This document shows, one piece after another, positions 33,986-45,945 of a stretch of DNA of 64,000 bases. The notes under the pieces were generated by a model. That model had not been told where the DNA came from, made no database searches, and saw only the letters and a list, made by a program, of their open reading frames with translations. Source of the DNA: Cercophora sp. LCS_1 (taxonomy: Eukaryota > Ascomycota > Sordariomycetes > Sordariales > Lasiosphaeriaceae). Position 1 is the first letter of the stretch; each line of letters opens with the position of its first letter. The position numbers and the translations under genes were made by a program. The stretch is taken from contig JAPZLL010000001.1 in the NCBI GenBank assembly GCA_036250225.1, positions 1,364,001 through 1,428,000 on the forward strand. The letters run 5' to 3'.

Positions 33986-35179
33986 GGGCCATCTGCAGCT
34001 CAAGCTACGATCTTTAGGTCATGATTTAATTGGTATGAATAAGGGACAACGGCTTGCTGGATGCAGCCTACTACGGGTCACCGGTGCTTATTTTGCATGG
34101 TTTGGTGTTTAATAACTGTATATCTGGACAAACATAGGACGGTCTGTACGTTATCCATGACGGAGTATTGGGTTAGGAACTGGGCGTTTCATCACGCAAG
34201 ATGGCGGTGGCTTAATATCACCACTATGAAATACTTTGCTTCTTTCGTGAACATCGGAGGGACAATCCATTGCTGCCCGGTACCTGATAACTACTTTCTG
34301 GAGGCATCGAGAATGGGGTAGGTAGCCTCTCCGCACACGCTGCAATCTTCACCCCAGCGACAAGAAAGTCTGGTCAGACATGAATGTCATATTGATGGCT
34401 GCAGTGATCCGTGTCAATCCCAGGTATTCATCCCGGTGAAGTGGGGGCCTGGTCGAGCTGTTCGACGACGATGCAATCGGATCAGGTTTTCTAAATAAAA
34501 ATCCAAGATATTGAACATATTTCAAGAGGCCCCAGTTTCAATTGAGGTAGATAAAACAACCTTACCAGCGACTTCCATCGAGGAAGGCGCCAACCCAAGC
34601 CAGTTTGTCCTGCAACTCCCAGGCCCGCTACAGGAATCACAAGGTTCGACTTCCCTTTTTCCTTAGGATCCCTCTCGTTTTGCTTTGTTTGCTGCTGCCC
34701 CCTGAAAAATGTATTGCGACGTGTCACAAAGCAAATTGTTTGCAAGACACAGCGCCCTGAGACGGGAATGCATGCACCCGCGGGAGACTGCCATCCCCCG
34801 TGACCTGTTGGAAACGTTCGACATTTCTAATCACCCCTTATCTCGATCTAGACTAGAGAGACTGCACAACATCGCCAGCTGTCGACATCCTCGGGATATT
34901 TAACGGGGCGCGCAGCATCTTTGGGAACGATAGTCTTCGCTGTCCTCGCCGCGTGACCGGGTTCGAGCTCGCGGGCACAAACAAGCGCTTCGAAACATTA
35001 TCTTGCCTTCAATCTCGTTTAGCTCGCTGTTTTGGTACCGACACATTCACCCTTTGAGCCTCTTGTCTGGAATCACGACAGGGCGGGTCCCGAATCTCGA
35101 CCCGCGCCGCCCAGGAGCTTGGCTACCGGGTCAGAAACTGAGGCTTCGAGACTGAGTCCACAATTTACGCTTATCGAGA
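33986..35179. other. intergenic
   Basis: 1.19 kb without a supported gene. It includes the promoter of the MIF-domain gene; the AT-rich stretch at 34890-34905 could be part of it. Confidence 0.5.
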
Positions 35180-36315
35180 ATGACTACACGGAACGCAAAA
35201 GCTGGGAAGGCCCCGGTATTGGTGCCCACCGGAAAGCTTTCGCTTGCTGAACGAAAGGGACGAAAGAATGCAACGCCGGAAAGGAATGGCACAGCAAGCG
35301 GCGTCATGGGTAGCGTCGAGGAAACGCAGTCTGGAGGTGCCACTCGCAGCGGTGATAGGGGGAATCCCATCAAGAGTCTCGTCAAGAAACGCAGCGCGGT
35401 TAGCTTCTTCGAAGATGCGTTTTCGGTGGGCGAGAACAGTGCAGCCAAGGAAAGAATTCGAGGAGACGCCATTGTTATGGCCGAAGTCAAGACCAACGTC
35501 ATTGTAAGGAAATCATTGCTTCCTGCCATGCGCCTCTGCTAATGCGACCTTAGATAAGTGACGAGTTCACGTTCATAACAGAGCTATCGTATCATCTGTC
35601 TACTCGGTATCAGCGTCCCGTTTCCTCGATCGTGGTCAGTTTACATCATGGCGCCTGCCTGTTCTTTGGCGGTTCTTTTGAGGCAGCCTATGTCATGTCC
35701 ATCTTCGCACTTCCGTCACAGGTTCTTCCGACTACCAATAAGCGGAATGCCGTTCTGATCCAGAAGCACATGGAAGATACGCTGGGCGTGAGTCCTACGA
35801 GGGGACTGCTACGATTTGTCCCTACCAATGAAGAACACATGGCGTACAATGGCAAAACCACGGCTGGTGAGATTGACGAGCTGGAAAAGAGTTATTCGAC
35901 CTCGTCTGTTGCTCACGGTGTTGGAGGTGGGAATGAGAGTATAGCTGCTACGTCGGGGCAGCCTGTGGGGAGAAGGAGGTTGAGTGTCAAGGTCTGTGGG
36001 CATATTTACGGAGTGGGAACTTGCTGGGCCATATGCTGATTTGAACTTCAGTCGCTCAAGAGTTCTCGATCGCGAATGGGAATGACTGCTCCGCCCCCCG
36101 AGTTGATGCCCCCCGCGAGCGCCGACGAGACATCACCAAAAATTACGGCGTCACCTCCACTCCCCCCGGTTCCTGAAGGGCAAGGTAAATCAACGGCATC
36201 TCCAATAGATGTGTCAAAAAGGCCAAGAAAAAAGAAGAGTTTTGTGTCAACTATCTTCAATCGGTCTGCGAGCAAGGTGAACTACACCCCAGGGCTTGCA
36301 TCTGTTCCAGGATAA
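35180..36315 (+). CDS. MIF/tautomerase-superfamily domain protein with long extensions
   Basis: Protein with a macrophage migration inhibitory factor-like domain. Three exons: 35180-35503, 35554-35991, 36052-36315; 341 residues. Residues 1-95 are basic and disordered. The MIF domain runs about 98-210: MAEVKTNVI, then ISDEFTFITELSYHLSTRY (the first helix), VVSLHHGACLFFGGSFEAAY (matching the conserved FGGS region), KRNAVLIQKHMEDTLGV (second helix) and RGLLRFVP. The C-terminal part is P/S-rich with a basic RPRKKKS stretch. Canonical MIF is only about 115 residues and uses a free N-terminal proline. Here the domain is internal and that position is not proline, so tautomerase activity by the standard mechanism is not expected. 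This domain order occurs in other ascomycetes; function unknown. Confidence 0.85.
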
Positions 36316-38000
36316 AAGGGTTCATGGGCAGTGGTCCAGTCTCTGGTGCACCTTGGATGGAGAGGACATAGATCTGGAAGCATCCCTCGGAGTATTGCGT
36401 TGAGGCTTAGATCCCTTTGTTAGTGGTAGAGAAAATAGGAAGAGGAAAGTGAATTCTACACTGTAAGAGGTTTTCCATACTCTGAAGTCCATTTCTCTGT
36501 TGTGGTCATGGCGAAATTGCCCCGATTCGCTTGAACAGGGGCAAAGCTGGCGTCAAACAAAATTCCACAGCGAATGCGCTTGATGCTGCTCCAAATAGAC
36601 TAGACCTGTTTCCCAAAGACATGCATATAACATAACAAACGCTCAAGCAAACATTTTAAGGCATACTGTAAAATTATTTAACGCCTTAAAATATGGAGAG
36701 CCTCTTTGCAGAAGGAAACCCGTCAGGACTCCGGAGACATTAGTGTTGAGCTTGTTTTGTATCGACCTTAGAGACAGGACTGGGGGGTTAGGGTTGAATC
36801 GACACGGGAAAGATTATGTAAGCCACTTGGCGATTCCCCCACTTGCCCAGTGTTGACGCTTCAATCCGAGACAAAGACGGGTTCTCAGGATCCTGTTTGT
36901 TCATCTGATAGCGATCGGGGTCGGCATTGCGATTCAGGCCAGTGTTGCTTCATCCACACCACTCACTTCAGAGAAGGAGGCGTGGTTGAGCAGCCAGCGC
37001 CCGGTTTTTTCAATTTGGAAGCCAACCTCTCGAGTAGCGGGGAAGCTGAGGAGGCAGGTGTTAGCCAGTTCGATAATCCACCGCTTGATTCGATTCCCTT
37101 TACCGCCATTTCCATGTGCACCTTGGACCGAATAACACAGCAGCGAGGAGTGGTGAGCCTGGACAACCGATCCCATTCGTTGGTTTGCTTGCTGACTTGG
37201 CCACAGGCACGACGAAGTGGAAGTTGCCGCGAGCCCTGGTGGTGACGTCTTATCGACAATGGAGGTAAGCACTTTCTCGGCTGTTGAGGTTGAAAGGCCC
37301 GAGTTTATTTCCAATCCTCGGCGGTTTCCATCTTCTTCTCTCCCGTATCGCGGAGCCGCAGCTTCGCCCGCTTTCGTGGAGTTCCACAGAGCCATCCCTC
37401 TTCGAGCCAGTCTGCGACCTGGACCTAGTTCGTCCGTAAGGGCTCGACATCCCTTTGGCTACCGTCGCGGCCAAGTGTCACCCCAGCTGCGCACTCAGGC
37501 CACCTCGTCACCGTACTTTTGGAAGACCCGAAACCTTTCGACTCTTCTGTGAGGCCTGAGTCACCTGGCGCGGCCCGTGCTGAGCCACCATGAGCCCTGA
37601 GTCCCACGAAACCGGTTGCGGCGCCGCCCGGCCCACGACATCTCCATCTCCCAACGGCCTCGTGGGAGAGATGTCTTGTGGCTGCGGGACCCATCATGGA
37701 GAACCTGCAGTATTGTCGGTCGGATTAAGTTCGCAAAAACAAACATGTGCGTTGAGCCCTGAAGCTTGCTGTCGCCTTGGTCCCGTGTTCACTCCGGCTA
37801 CCCGCCATCCGCACCCGACCACCGGCAGCAAATCACCAGGAAGCTTTCCACCAAACCGCAAACGGATCCAAGAGGCGACAGACTCGGAGTCCGTGGCTCG
37901 TGGTCAACAATGAGTGTGCCGTGATGGGTTTCTTCGATTGAAAGCCCAACAACACCAAAGCACCTGCGCCGAGCAACCGCTCGAGGGACCCATTTTCATC
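36316..38000. other. intergenic, MIF-domain gene to GTR2
   Basis: 1.7 kb with no convincing gene; open frames overlap on both strands without protein-like blocks. It holds a GGTTAGGGTT telomere-like motif near 36787 and the GTR2 promoter. Confidence 0.5.
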
Positions 38001-39363
38001 ATGTCTTCAGCCTTTTCACGGGCCGGCAGTGGAACGCCTGATATTGGCCATTCCCCTCCGCATTATTCTTCCGTCCGGAACATCAGTCCAGCAGTGCTAA
38101 ATCTTCAACGTGTCTACGAGCAGAACCGACAACGACTTCCAACGAAGGATGTCGCGTCAATCCCCGACATCACCACGACACAGCAAACAAAGGGGACGCC
38201 TCGTCTCTTATTGATGGGCCAAAGAAGGTGCGTGTGCCCCCATCCATGGTCGATTGCTCCTTACAAACAGCTATATAGGAGCGGGAAGTCGTCAATATCC
38301 AGCGTGGTCTTCCACAAGCTTCCCCCAAGCGAGACACTGTTTCTCGAGTCAACGGCGCGAATCCAAAAGGATAGCTTGAAGTAAGTAGCAAGCCAAGCCT
38401 CGAAGCCGTTGGCCGTTTGTTGACACGTTCGCCAGCTCTTTTATGGACGTACAGATCTGGGATTTCCCCGGCCAGATTGAGGTGTTCGAGAACCCAAACC
38501 TCACGTTTGATATTGACGCCATCTTTGGCGAAATCGGCGCTCTCATATGGGTCATTGATGCGCAAGATGACTATCTCGAATCGGTTGCGCGTCTCAACAA
38601 TACCATCCTCCATATTCAGCGCAGTTATCCTCACATCAACGTCGAGGTTTTCATTCACAAGGTTGACGGTTTAAGCGACGACTACAAACTCGACATTCAG
38701 CGTGACGTCACGATTCGGATACAGGACGAGCTCTCGGACCAAGGAATCGAGAACGCCCCCGTCAACTTTCATCTCACCAGCATCTACAATCACAGCATCT
38801 TTGAAGCGTTCAGCAAAGTCATTCAGAAGCTTATCCCGCGGTTGGGTCAGCTCGAGGCGATGCTGACCAACTTGTGCCGTACCTGTCGGTTCGAGAAGGC
38901 GTATTTGTTCGATGTCAACACGAAGATTTACATCGCCACCGATAGCACGCCCGAGGACATGGCCAGCTACGAGATCTGCTCCGACTATGTGGACGTGGTA
39001 ATTGACTTTACTGAGGTCTATGGAAGCTGGCCGCGGACCCAGCAGTGGCGGGACCGACTTGAGAAGGAGCCATGGGAACAGCCCCTCGAAGACCAAGTCG
39101 CCTGCGAGTGGGCGGAAAGCGGCATGGTGCTTGCGGATGCACAGCGGCCCATCATGCTTCGGCAGGTGGACCGATTCCTGGCCTTGGTGGCTATCATGAA
39201 GGAGGGGTCGTATGAGAAGATGCCACAGATCAACATGAACGTTGACGTTGTGGTAAAGGGGCTGACCGAGTTTTTCGATATCACCAAACCAAAAGAGATC
39301 AAGGCCGTTGCCCCACCCGTGCCGGCTGGAGCGGCGAAAGGAAGCGGGCAAGCGAGAAGCTGA
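38001..39363 (+). CDS. GTR2: Rag-family GTPase GTR2 (RagC/D)
   Basis: Subunit of the Gtr1-Gtr2 heterodimer that, on the vacuole with the EGO/Ragulator complex, signals amino-acid supply to TORC1. Three exons: 38001-38227, 38279-38380, 38436-39363; 418 residues. The first 70 residues are a disordered extension. The P-loop GQRRSGKSS (residues 73-81) is rebuilt across the first intron. SSFMDVQIWDFPGQIEVFEN is the switch II/G3 region after the second intron, with DFPG typical of Rag proteins. The guanine-specificity motif is HKVD. The C-terminal roadblock-like half starts near FEKAYLFDVNTKIYIATDS. Two AGs compete at the first acceptor (38270 and 38278); only 38278 preserves the P-loop. Confidence 0.94.
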
Positions 39364-39959
39364 TTGCTGGAGCTAACGGCCCATTAGATACTCAGGACGC
39401 AGCCCAATATCAGTTAAGGGTTAGACCACATGAGGCATGGGGGTGGAAAGCCCATAAAATGTACGTAGGTTGGTTCTAGAGGTGTCCATTACAAACAAGA
39501 CCTCGATCCGCAGTGCCTCTATCTGAGTGTTGTGGTCAAACATGGATGCGCTGATACTGGAAGCCATGGTATGCAGTTCTTCAAGCCTTTAGAAACGTGA
39601 TGTTCACCTTTCGCTTTTGATGGCGATGCCTCCGTGAGGGATGGGCAGATACCGATGCCCTTTCGAGCATCCGACGAAAACTTTTAGAGCAATCTTGTCG
39701 AGGCATGAGGATTCTGGATGTCTCGTTTAGCAAACCTCGAAAGAATATTGCCGTCTGAGGGGGTGATTCCTTCCGACTTCAAACTAATATTTGCACTCCG
39801 TTTTGCGGTGTCCTTGATACTTTCCCGGTATTTGCACGTGGTGGTTCTCCAAAATTTGAGCCCCTAGGGCAAGGAAAGGGGTCACATTCGTTGTGGAGAA
39901 AGAGGCCACACCGCACTTAACGGCATTCAGCAACCGAACTCAAGTATCCAACATCAGAA
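39364..39959. other. intergenic, GTR2 to tRNA-Gly
   Basis: About 600 bp. Holds the GTR2 3' UTR. Nothing else recognised. Confidence 0.6.
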
Positions 39960-40030
39960 GCGTCAGTGGTTTAGTGGTAAAATCCATCGTTGCCATCGAT
40001 GGGCCCCGCGTTCGATTCGCGGCTGACGCA
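39960..40030 (+). tRNA. tRNA-Gly (anticodon GCC)
   Basis: A complete cloverleaf of 71 nt without an intron. The acceptor stem pairs GCGTCAG with CTGACGC, followed by discriminator A at 40030. The D arm contains GGTTTAGTGGTAAAATCC. The anticodon stem is CATCG/CGATG with loop TTGCCAT, giving GCC. The T arm is CCGCG-TTCGATT-CGCGG. The CCA end is not encoded, as expected in a nuclear gene. A T-rich run follows directly. Confidence 0.97.
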
Positions 40031-40039
40031 TTTCTTTTT
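40031..40039 (+). terminator. RNA polymerase III terminator of tRNA-Gly
   Basis: TTTCTTTTT directly after the discriminator base; the T5 run at 40035-40039 is a standard pol III stop. Confidence 0.8.
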
Positions 40040-43000
40040 GCTTCTTTCACTTGTGTGAGAACTACCTTTTTTGCGTCTCACATTGTATAGTGGAATCTGA
40101 GGGGGCTGGATGGCGGTTCAAAGTGCTCATCATGATGGCGCCGTTGCGTTGCGTTGCTTTGCTTTTCAGTTTTGTTGGAGTGTTTGCTTACATCCAGGAG
40201 CTGGCTGCTTTGCCCCGGGATGGGGGTTAGGGACCTGGTTGTTGCCCCGGTGGGCTGGGAGTGACAGTGAGCCGACTGCGCTACGCAGCTTGAGAGGGAA
40301 GGTGGTACTGGTAGCTGCGCCTTTTCTTGGGGTGCGTGCTGACTGGGGATTGTGGGATGTTGATGTAATCGTGTGACATGATGGGAAGAGAGGGTCATGG
40401 ATCGGCCCGTTGCCAGTCTTCCCTTACCTTGGGACGGAGCCAAGGGGCTTGGGCCTGCCCTGGGGTAACGAGCACCCGGGCTGGACAGATATCTTTCTTG
40501 AGCGAAGCTTGTGGAATGGAGTTTCTGCTGCTCACGGGATAGGCCCGGAGTCTAAACCACCACTTGGGATTCGAGCTGCGAGTGTGGACTTGCGTAATCC
40601 GGGTTTCACCTCTTTGCATGAACGCCCTCTGGCTCAAGAGGGGTTTGTACTACCGAGGCGCCTGAGCGGGCGGGACACTTTGATGACTGATGTATCTTGA
40701 CATTGACTGGGCAACGTTAGGTGGCAGGAGTCGGCTTAGGCCGTTTTGCTGAAGGGTCACGCTTGCGTTACAGGCTCCGGGACGCCAGAACGTCGTGGTC
40801 AAGCTTCTAGAACTCAGGAGGCCAGTTGGTAGTCAGCGATGCCACTTCCCTGGAGTAGAAGAGACTGTTAGAGTTTGAGTTCTCCAATCTTCTGCCGGGG
40901 GCCGTGTGAAGACTGGCCGAGTCCTCAAGGCAGCCCCGTAATGAGGAGCTTTGATGATCCCGAGGAGCAGAAAGTTGGGTTTCTCTGCCCCCGAGAGGGG
41001 GTTTATAGGTGGGCCCTCCGCTCGCCATGGTCTGTTGAGGAAAGAACGACACCGGCACTCCCCTCCAGCTGAGGCCCACGCAACTTTGCTAACTTGACCT
41101 GAGCTAGGAGGTCTATGGTGATGAAAAGTGTCCCATCTTGCCCACGCCACGCTAAGTGAGTACCTGGAAGAGCATCACGCCCCTTACCCCTTAAGCACAC
41201 ACCCACAAGGCGTACTTTGCATCCCGGGGTTATCGCGACTCAAAGGGGGGCTCTTCCGCCGACGCGCGACCGCAGGCTTGTGGTCTTCCCCGCAGGGACA
41301 CAGCCACCGGGAATCATGTTCCTCTACCTACGTCCAACAACCCAAGACCCCTCCTCCAACGAGAGAGTCTGGCTCGCCCCCTGGCTCGGAACAGGATCCA
41401 TGATCGTGACTGCGCCTTCCGAGATCTCATCGTCGTTCTATTTACTGATGCTCGTCGAAACAACCGTTGGTTCACGTCGGTAGGCTGCTGATCAGCAGAC
41501 TGCTGTACCCAGTAGCCGTGGAATTGATCCGTAGCTGCTGCGATCCTTTGAAAGGATGCAAGAAGGCAACCGGCAACCTCTTGAATCCGAAGTAAGCAGC
41601 AAGTTCTCGGGATGATACCTGTCACTTCTCACCTCAGCTAAAGTCTCAACCGCTTTAACGCACAATTCGGATACCAGCTGACACCACTGTTGTAGTGTTC
41701 ACAAAAACAAGATGCTGACTGCCGGAACTACCTGCGCAAGTAGCCCCCTCGTCGACGCCAAGGAAAAGAATCCCAGAGCAGCATAGCGTGCCTTTCCCCA
41801 GCTTGTCGGCGCCGTTTCGTTTCAGGGTCGTATTCGAGCCAATGACGCAAGAAACGCCATGTCTCAATCCTTCCCCTCACTTTTTTTCGTTTCTGGAATC
41901 TTTTTTCCCCTCCTCGTGCGTAACCTTCAAGGACGTGCGCGCGCATACAGGGGCGGAGGGTGTGTGTGTGTTTTTTTTTTTGCTCAGCCGCGCCCCGTCC
42001 GCTGTCCCGGTGGGCGGCGGGGTGCACACGCTAAACTGTTTGCCCACTTTCCCAGTGGTTTGCTGAAGAGGAGGGGGCGTGGGTCTCTTCTCAATTCTCA
42101 CCTCACAAGTCCAGTCTGGTCACCCGTTGGAACCAGAATCCCATGTGATCCTCCCGCCCGCCTGCCTGCATGCACGAGAACAAGACTTGTCTTTTCCTCT
42201 TTTGCATGATTCCATAGGCCATTGACCAATTCTCATCCACAGAAATCACTGCTAAGGCATGCACTCCTGTCATCCTTTCCATCCATCCCAAAACCTGTGC
42301 CTTCAACAGACATGCAGAACAGGTTGATGCCTTGGCGTTGAAGGGACAAAAAACCGTTGTGGCCTGGGCCCACAGGCGGCGGGGGGTGGGAAGAACATGG
42401 GGTGCTCGGGCGGGTTCAGCAGATCGGGACTCCCGGGGCTGGACTGCCCAGCCCACCCCTGGTGCCGAGCTGGCCCTGGCGGTGGCAGGGAAGGACGATG
42501 AAGATCACCCGTTGATCCCCGCAGCGTCAGTGGTCAGCTTTCCGAGAGGTTAACCCCGCCCCCTCCGTCTGCCATCTTGCTTGGCATTTGGCCTTGCTCT
42601 TTTTGGCAAATGCGCCGAAGAAAGGTGAGCGGATGTGGGCGACCAACTCCGATGCCGTGTTGTCGGCGATGGAAGCGTGTGGAGTTTGGTTGTGTCTTCT
42701 TCTGTCGGGAGGATGTTCCTGCAGGAAGGTTGTAAGACGGAGAGAGAAATCGGGATACATTCTTCAACAAGGCAAGAACGATAGATAGCTTATTCCCTAG
42801 CATCCGTGGATGGATTTCCCTTGCAGATAAAGCATCGTCAAAAAACATGCCGGAAAGCTTCCCCGGTGTTGCACCTTCCACAGGTTGTAGCCGCCCATGG
42901 AACTCTCCTCAGCGTTGGGTAGATTACCCTGCAGCGGTTAAATCGTCATGCATCGTCGCTGTCTTGGTACAACGCTGCCACTACGAATACTCGGTGGTCG

Positions 43001-44913
43001 CTATCGGCGATAATGTGCCCCGAAAATCTGTTACCTCACCCGCAGTGGAGTGTAGTTATGTATGTTATTCTGGGGGCAGAAAAGGTGTACAGCATGAATC
43101 CAATCACCGGTCTGCTGTGATACAGTGTTGGGTCTCAGGGACACCAACCCCGGATGTCGCACATAGCTCGCCTTCACTTCAACTTCAAGCAGAGAGGAAC
43201 AGTAGATCGCTTTTTTCACTTCAATTAATTACTATGGTAACTAAACTGGTAACCACAAAACGAGCAGAGAGACACAACGCTTTTCGTTGTTATATTCCCC
43301 AATCTCCATCAGACCCGTGCCAAACCAGGGCTGGGCCGATTTACCACCCATCGAGAAGGTACCAGCATCCATGCCTGTGGTGAGCCAGCCACCCCGAAGA
43401 GAGAGACCAGGTATTGCGCTGCAAATACCCTTTTGTGCTTCCCTTTTGCGGAGTGACCGCTCGGCTTTGCCTCCGCCGCACTCTTGCAGGAATCGGATCG
43501 TCAGTGTTTTGCTCCGATCCCCATAGATTTGGGCGTGGCGCGCGGTGAGATGAGCCGCGGGTCGCCGCCCTCTTGAACCTGCACATCCACCAACTTTTGC
43601 GCCGCCCAAACATCAAACGCTGTGCCCCGTGGACCTGGAAACCTTGACCCGAACTGCGGCAGGCAGGCCCCGCGTCAAAATACCATTCCCGACTAGCAGG
43701 AGCTGCTGGTAATTATCAGGGGGCGGCCCCGCAACGGTAATCTCGTCCAGATTGGGGTTGACAGCCATTGATATTGGGCGTGTGGTTGGGAGCTCCAAGT
43801 TGGTCGGGTCGGCGGAGAGAGGGCTTGGCAAAAAGGGTTTGGTGATATTCTGCCCAGCAGTGCACCCATCTTGCCTTGAGCCCAAGTTGCTTGATTTCTC
43901 TGTGAGACAAAAGTCCAACTCGCTTCGAGCCCTTAGCGCCACCGGTCCCGGGGGTCAGTGCAGCCCCCGGGACAGAGGCACAGGTCCTTGGTCTTGTCGA
44001 CAACCAGTGTCTGCCTCGATCGCAGTATCCCAGATATGCGCCTCGGCTAGATCATACAAATCGGCCATTATCGCAAACGAGAAACTAGGACCGGTCCTAA
44101 GTCGTCTCTGGTGAGCGTATATCCGGCGTCTGGAGCCCGTCTTCTTGTTTTCCCGAGCAGTGTTGCATCGTCCGACATCGAGCCGAGAGTGAACCTGATT
44201 CGCAGAAAAGAAAACTTCGTCGCAGCCGGGGGTATATCCGTCATTAAGGGCCGTAAACATGATCCATGAGACAAGGAAATCCAAGGTCGAAGGAGGGCGG
44301 AGTATGGCCTCCATTGGAAGCGAGCGTGGTTTGTTGCCGTGTCCAACAGGAAATCGCATATGGGGGTATCTTTCCAAAAATCCAGCCTCCGTCTCTTGTT
44401 TCCAAGGAGTATAGGGAATAAAGAAAAACAAGAACCAAACTTTGGCCCGGTCTTGCCGAGCAGGGGGGTGCATTGCTGCTTCTCCTCTTGATATAAAAAA
44501 ACCAAAAAAAACCTCCATGCTGTAAATGCAACCGACTAACCCGCCCCAGGTCCCAGCCATAATTGAGGCCCAAAACGAGCAAGCTTGTAACCGATCTTGC
44601 GGCTTTCAGCGATAACAAATGAGACCAAAAAACGAAGCCGACGCTCGCTCGCTGAAAACCCGACAAAAGAAAACAAAAGCAAATATATATACGCCAAACA
44701 GGGGTATGCGCATGTTTCAAAGCCGCTTCGAGCCCAATGCAAAAACGCCGAGATGCCGTTGAATGTGTCTGCCGAGATGGCCGCGCTGCGGTCCCAGAAA
44801 CCAGCGCAACAGTGGCTGCGGGATTCGGTTGGGGCTGCCCGAGCGCATGCCTAGCACGCTCATCGAGTGGTCGTCACGACCGGGTAGTCTGTTCCGGGAA
44901 CCACTGGTGGTTG
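40040..44913. other. large intergenic region, left of the isolated gene
   Basis: 4.9 kb in which I support no protein gene. Base composition is not AT-rich, so it does not look like repeat-induced-mutation debris. There is a GT run followed by T11 at about 41961-41981, and a perfect hairpin at 43945-43973. The part next to 44914 should hold the 3' UTR of the minus-strand gene. Confidence 0.5.
43945..43973. repeat. perfect 10-bp inverted repeat (hairpin)
   Basis: Arms GTCCCGGGGG (43945-43954) and CCCCCGGGAC (43964-43973) are perfectly complementary, separated by a 9-base loop. All-GC pairing apart from two A-T pairs makes a very stable stem in RNA or a cruciform in DNA. No T run follows on either strand, so it is not a simple terminator. 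Function unknown. Confidence 0.85.
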
Positions 44914-45945
44914 TCACATCGTCGTCGTGTATTCTTGGTAACGATCCCAGCCGAATGAATTGTACCCGACACTGACTCCGCATGGTGGTGCGAGCATGCT
45001 CGGCAGAGGAAGGTGCGGGATGGGCGACGTTACTACTGGGGAGCCGTAGAAAAGGCCGGCAGACGAGTACGGTTGGCTGTAGGCAGGTGTGGGGGATGGT
45101 ATTTGCACCTCGCTCATTCCCATGCTGGCCCAGATCGAAGTGCCTGTCGAGTCGGGAGATGTGGATGCGACGCTGGGGCTTGAGGGCAGCACTCTCCACG
45201 AGTCAACGGGAGCGGGCAGTGATGAGGGCGTTGGTGGTTGGGTCCACATGCTGGCATTTGCGGGCGAGCTCGGCAGAAGGGGCGGCTGTCGGACGAGATC
45301 GACAACCCTTGGGGGCGGCGGAAGCAATGGCTTGATCAGAGCCAAGACGTTGTTCTTGACCTCTTCACTCTTCCCACTCAAAAGTTCTCCAGCTCCATCC
45401 TCCTCCAGTCCCTCAAGTGCCGATACGTGCGTCCTGAACACAAACTTGTTGATGGCCTGGATAAAGTCATCATGCAGCTTCTTGCACTGTTGCTCCTTCT
45501 CAGACCAGTCGTATGTGTTGGCCTTGGCGTTGACACAGTGGACATCCTTGTGGTACTCGATGAGCGACTCGATCGTGTCGGGCGTCAGCTTGTAAGCAAC
45601 CTCGTTGCGCAGAACCATGTCGACGTGGACGATGTAGGCCTCGAGGTGGATGAACTGGTAGTTGGAGATGGCCTCGATCAGCGGGTTGGCGTCCTTCCTG
45701 AGCTCCGATTCGGGGGCTTTGGAAAGCATCAGCGAGGCGAGGGTCCAGATGGCATTGGGCGAGGAGAGAGTCTCGGTCAGACATCTTTGGTGTTGCGGGA
45801 CGCTGTTGAGGGGACGCTTGATGCGGTTGATACGCTTCAGTGTTTGTGTCAACCACGGCTCGACCTTGGAACCAAGCACGACGTTGACAGACGACGCCCG
45901 GGGGGCGAAGGCCGCGGCCGAGGCGGGTAATAGCTGTACTGGCAT
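44914..45945 (-). CDS. unrecognised single-exon protein in a gene-poor region
   Basis: I do not recognise this gene. Single exon, 343 residues from the ATG at 45945 (MPVQLLPASAAAFAPRASS); the frame is open further upstream, but that part looks like leader. Residues about 20-190 are well-ordered and mostly helical: KVEPWLTQTLKRINRIKRPL, AIWTLASLMLSKAPES, LIEAISNYQFIHLEAYIVHV, then CVNAKANTYDWSEKEQQCKK. Residues about 195-343 are low-complexity, rich in P, S, T, Y and M, ending with EYTTTM. There is no signal peptide or membrane segment. The helical domain is clearly protein-like, so I consider the gene real. The long flanking spacers suggest extensive regulation, as is typical of developmental genes; that is inference. 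Confidence 0.78.
   Translation of the reverse strand: MPVQLLPASAAAFAPRASSVNVVLGSKVEPWLTQTLKRINRIKRPLNSVPQHQRCLTETLSSPNAIWTLASLMLSKAPESELRKDANPLIEAISNYQFIHLEAYIVHVDMVLRNEVAYKLTPDTIESLIEYHKDVHCVNAKANTYDWSEKEQQCKKLHDDFIQAINKFVFRTHVSALEGLEEDGAGELLSGKSEEVKNNVLALIKPLLPPPPRVVDLVRQPPLLPSSPANASMWTQPPTPSSLPAPVDSWRVLPSSPSVASTSPDSTGTSIWASMGMSEVQIPSPTPAYSQPYSSAGLFYGSPVVTSPIPHLPLPSMLAPPCGVSVGYNSFGWDRYQEYTTTM

Noticed and set aside
44684..44695. TATATATACGCC shared with the GST promoter region near 27106
   Set aside because: A 12-base AT-rich match, and this copy lies downstream of a gene rather than upstream; probably coincidence.
44244..44720. Overlapping minus-strand ORFs after the isolated gene
   Set aside because: They lie in the likely 3' UTR, overlap each other in different frames and show no conserved pattern.
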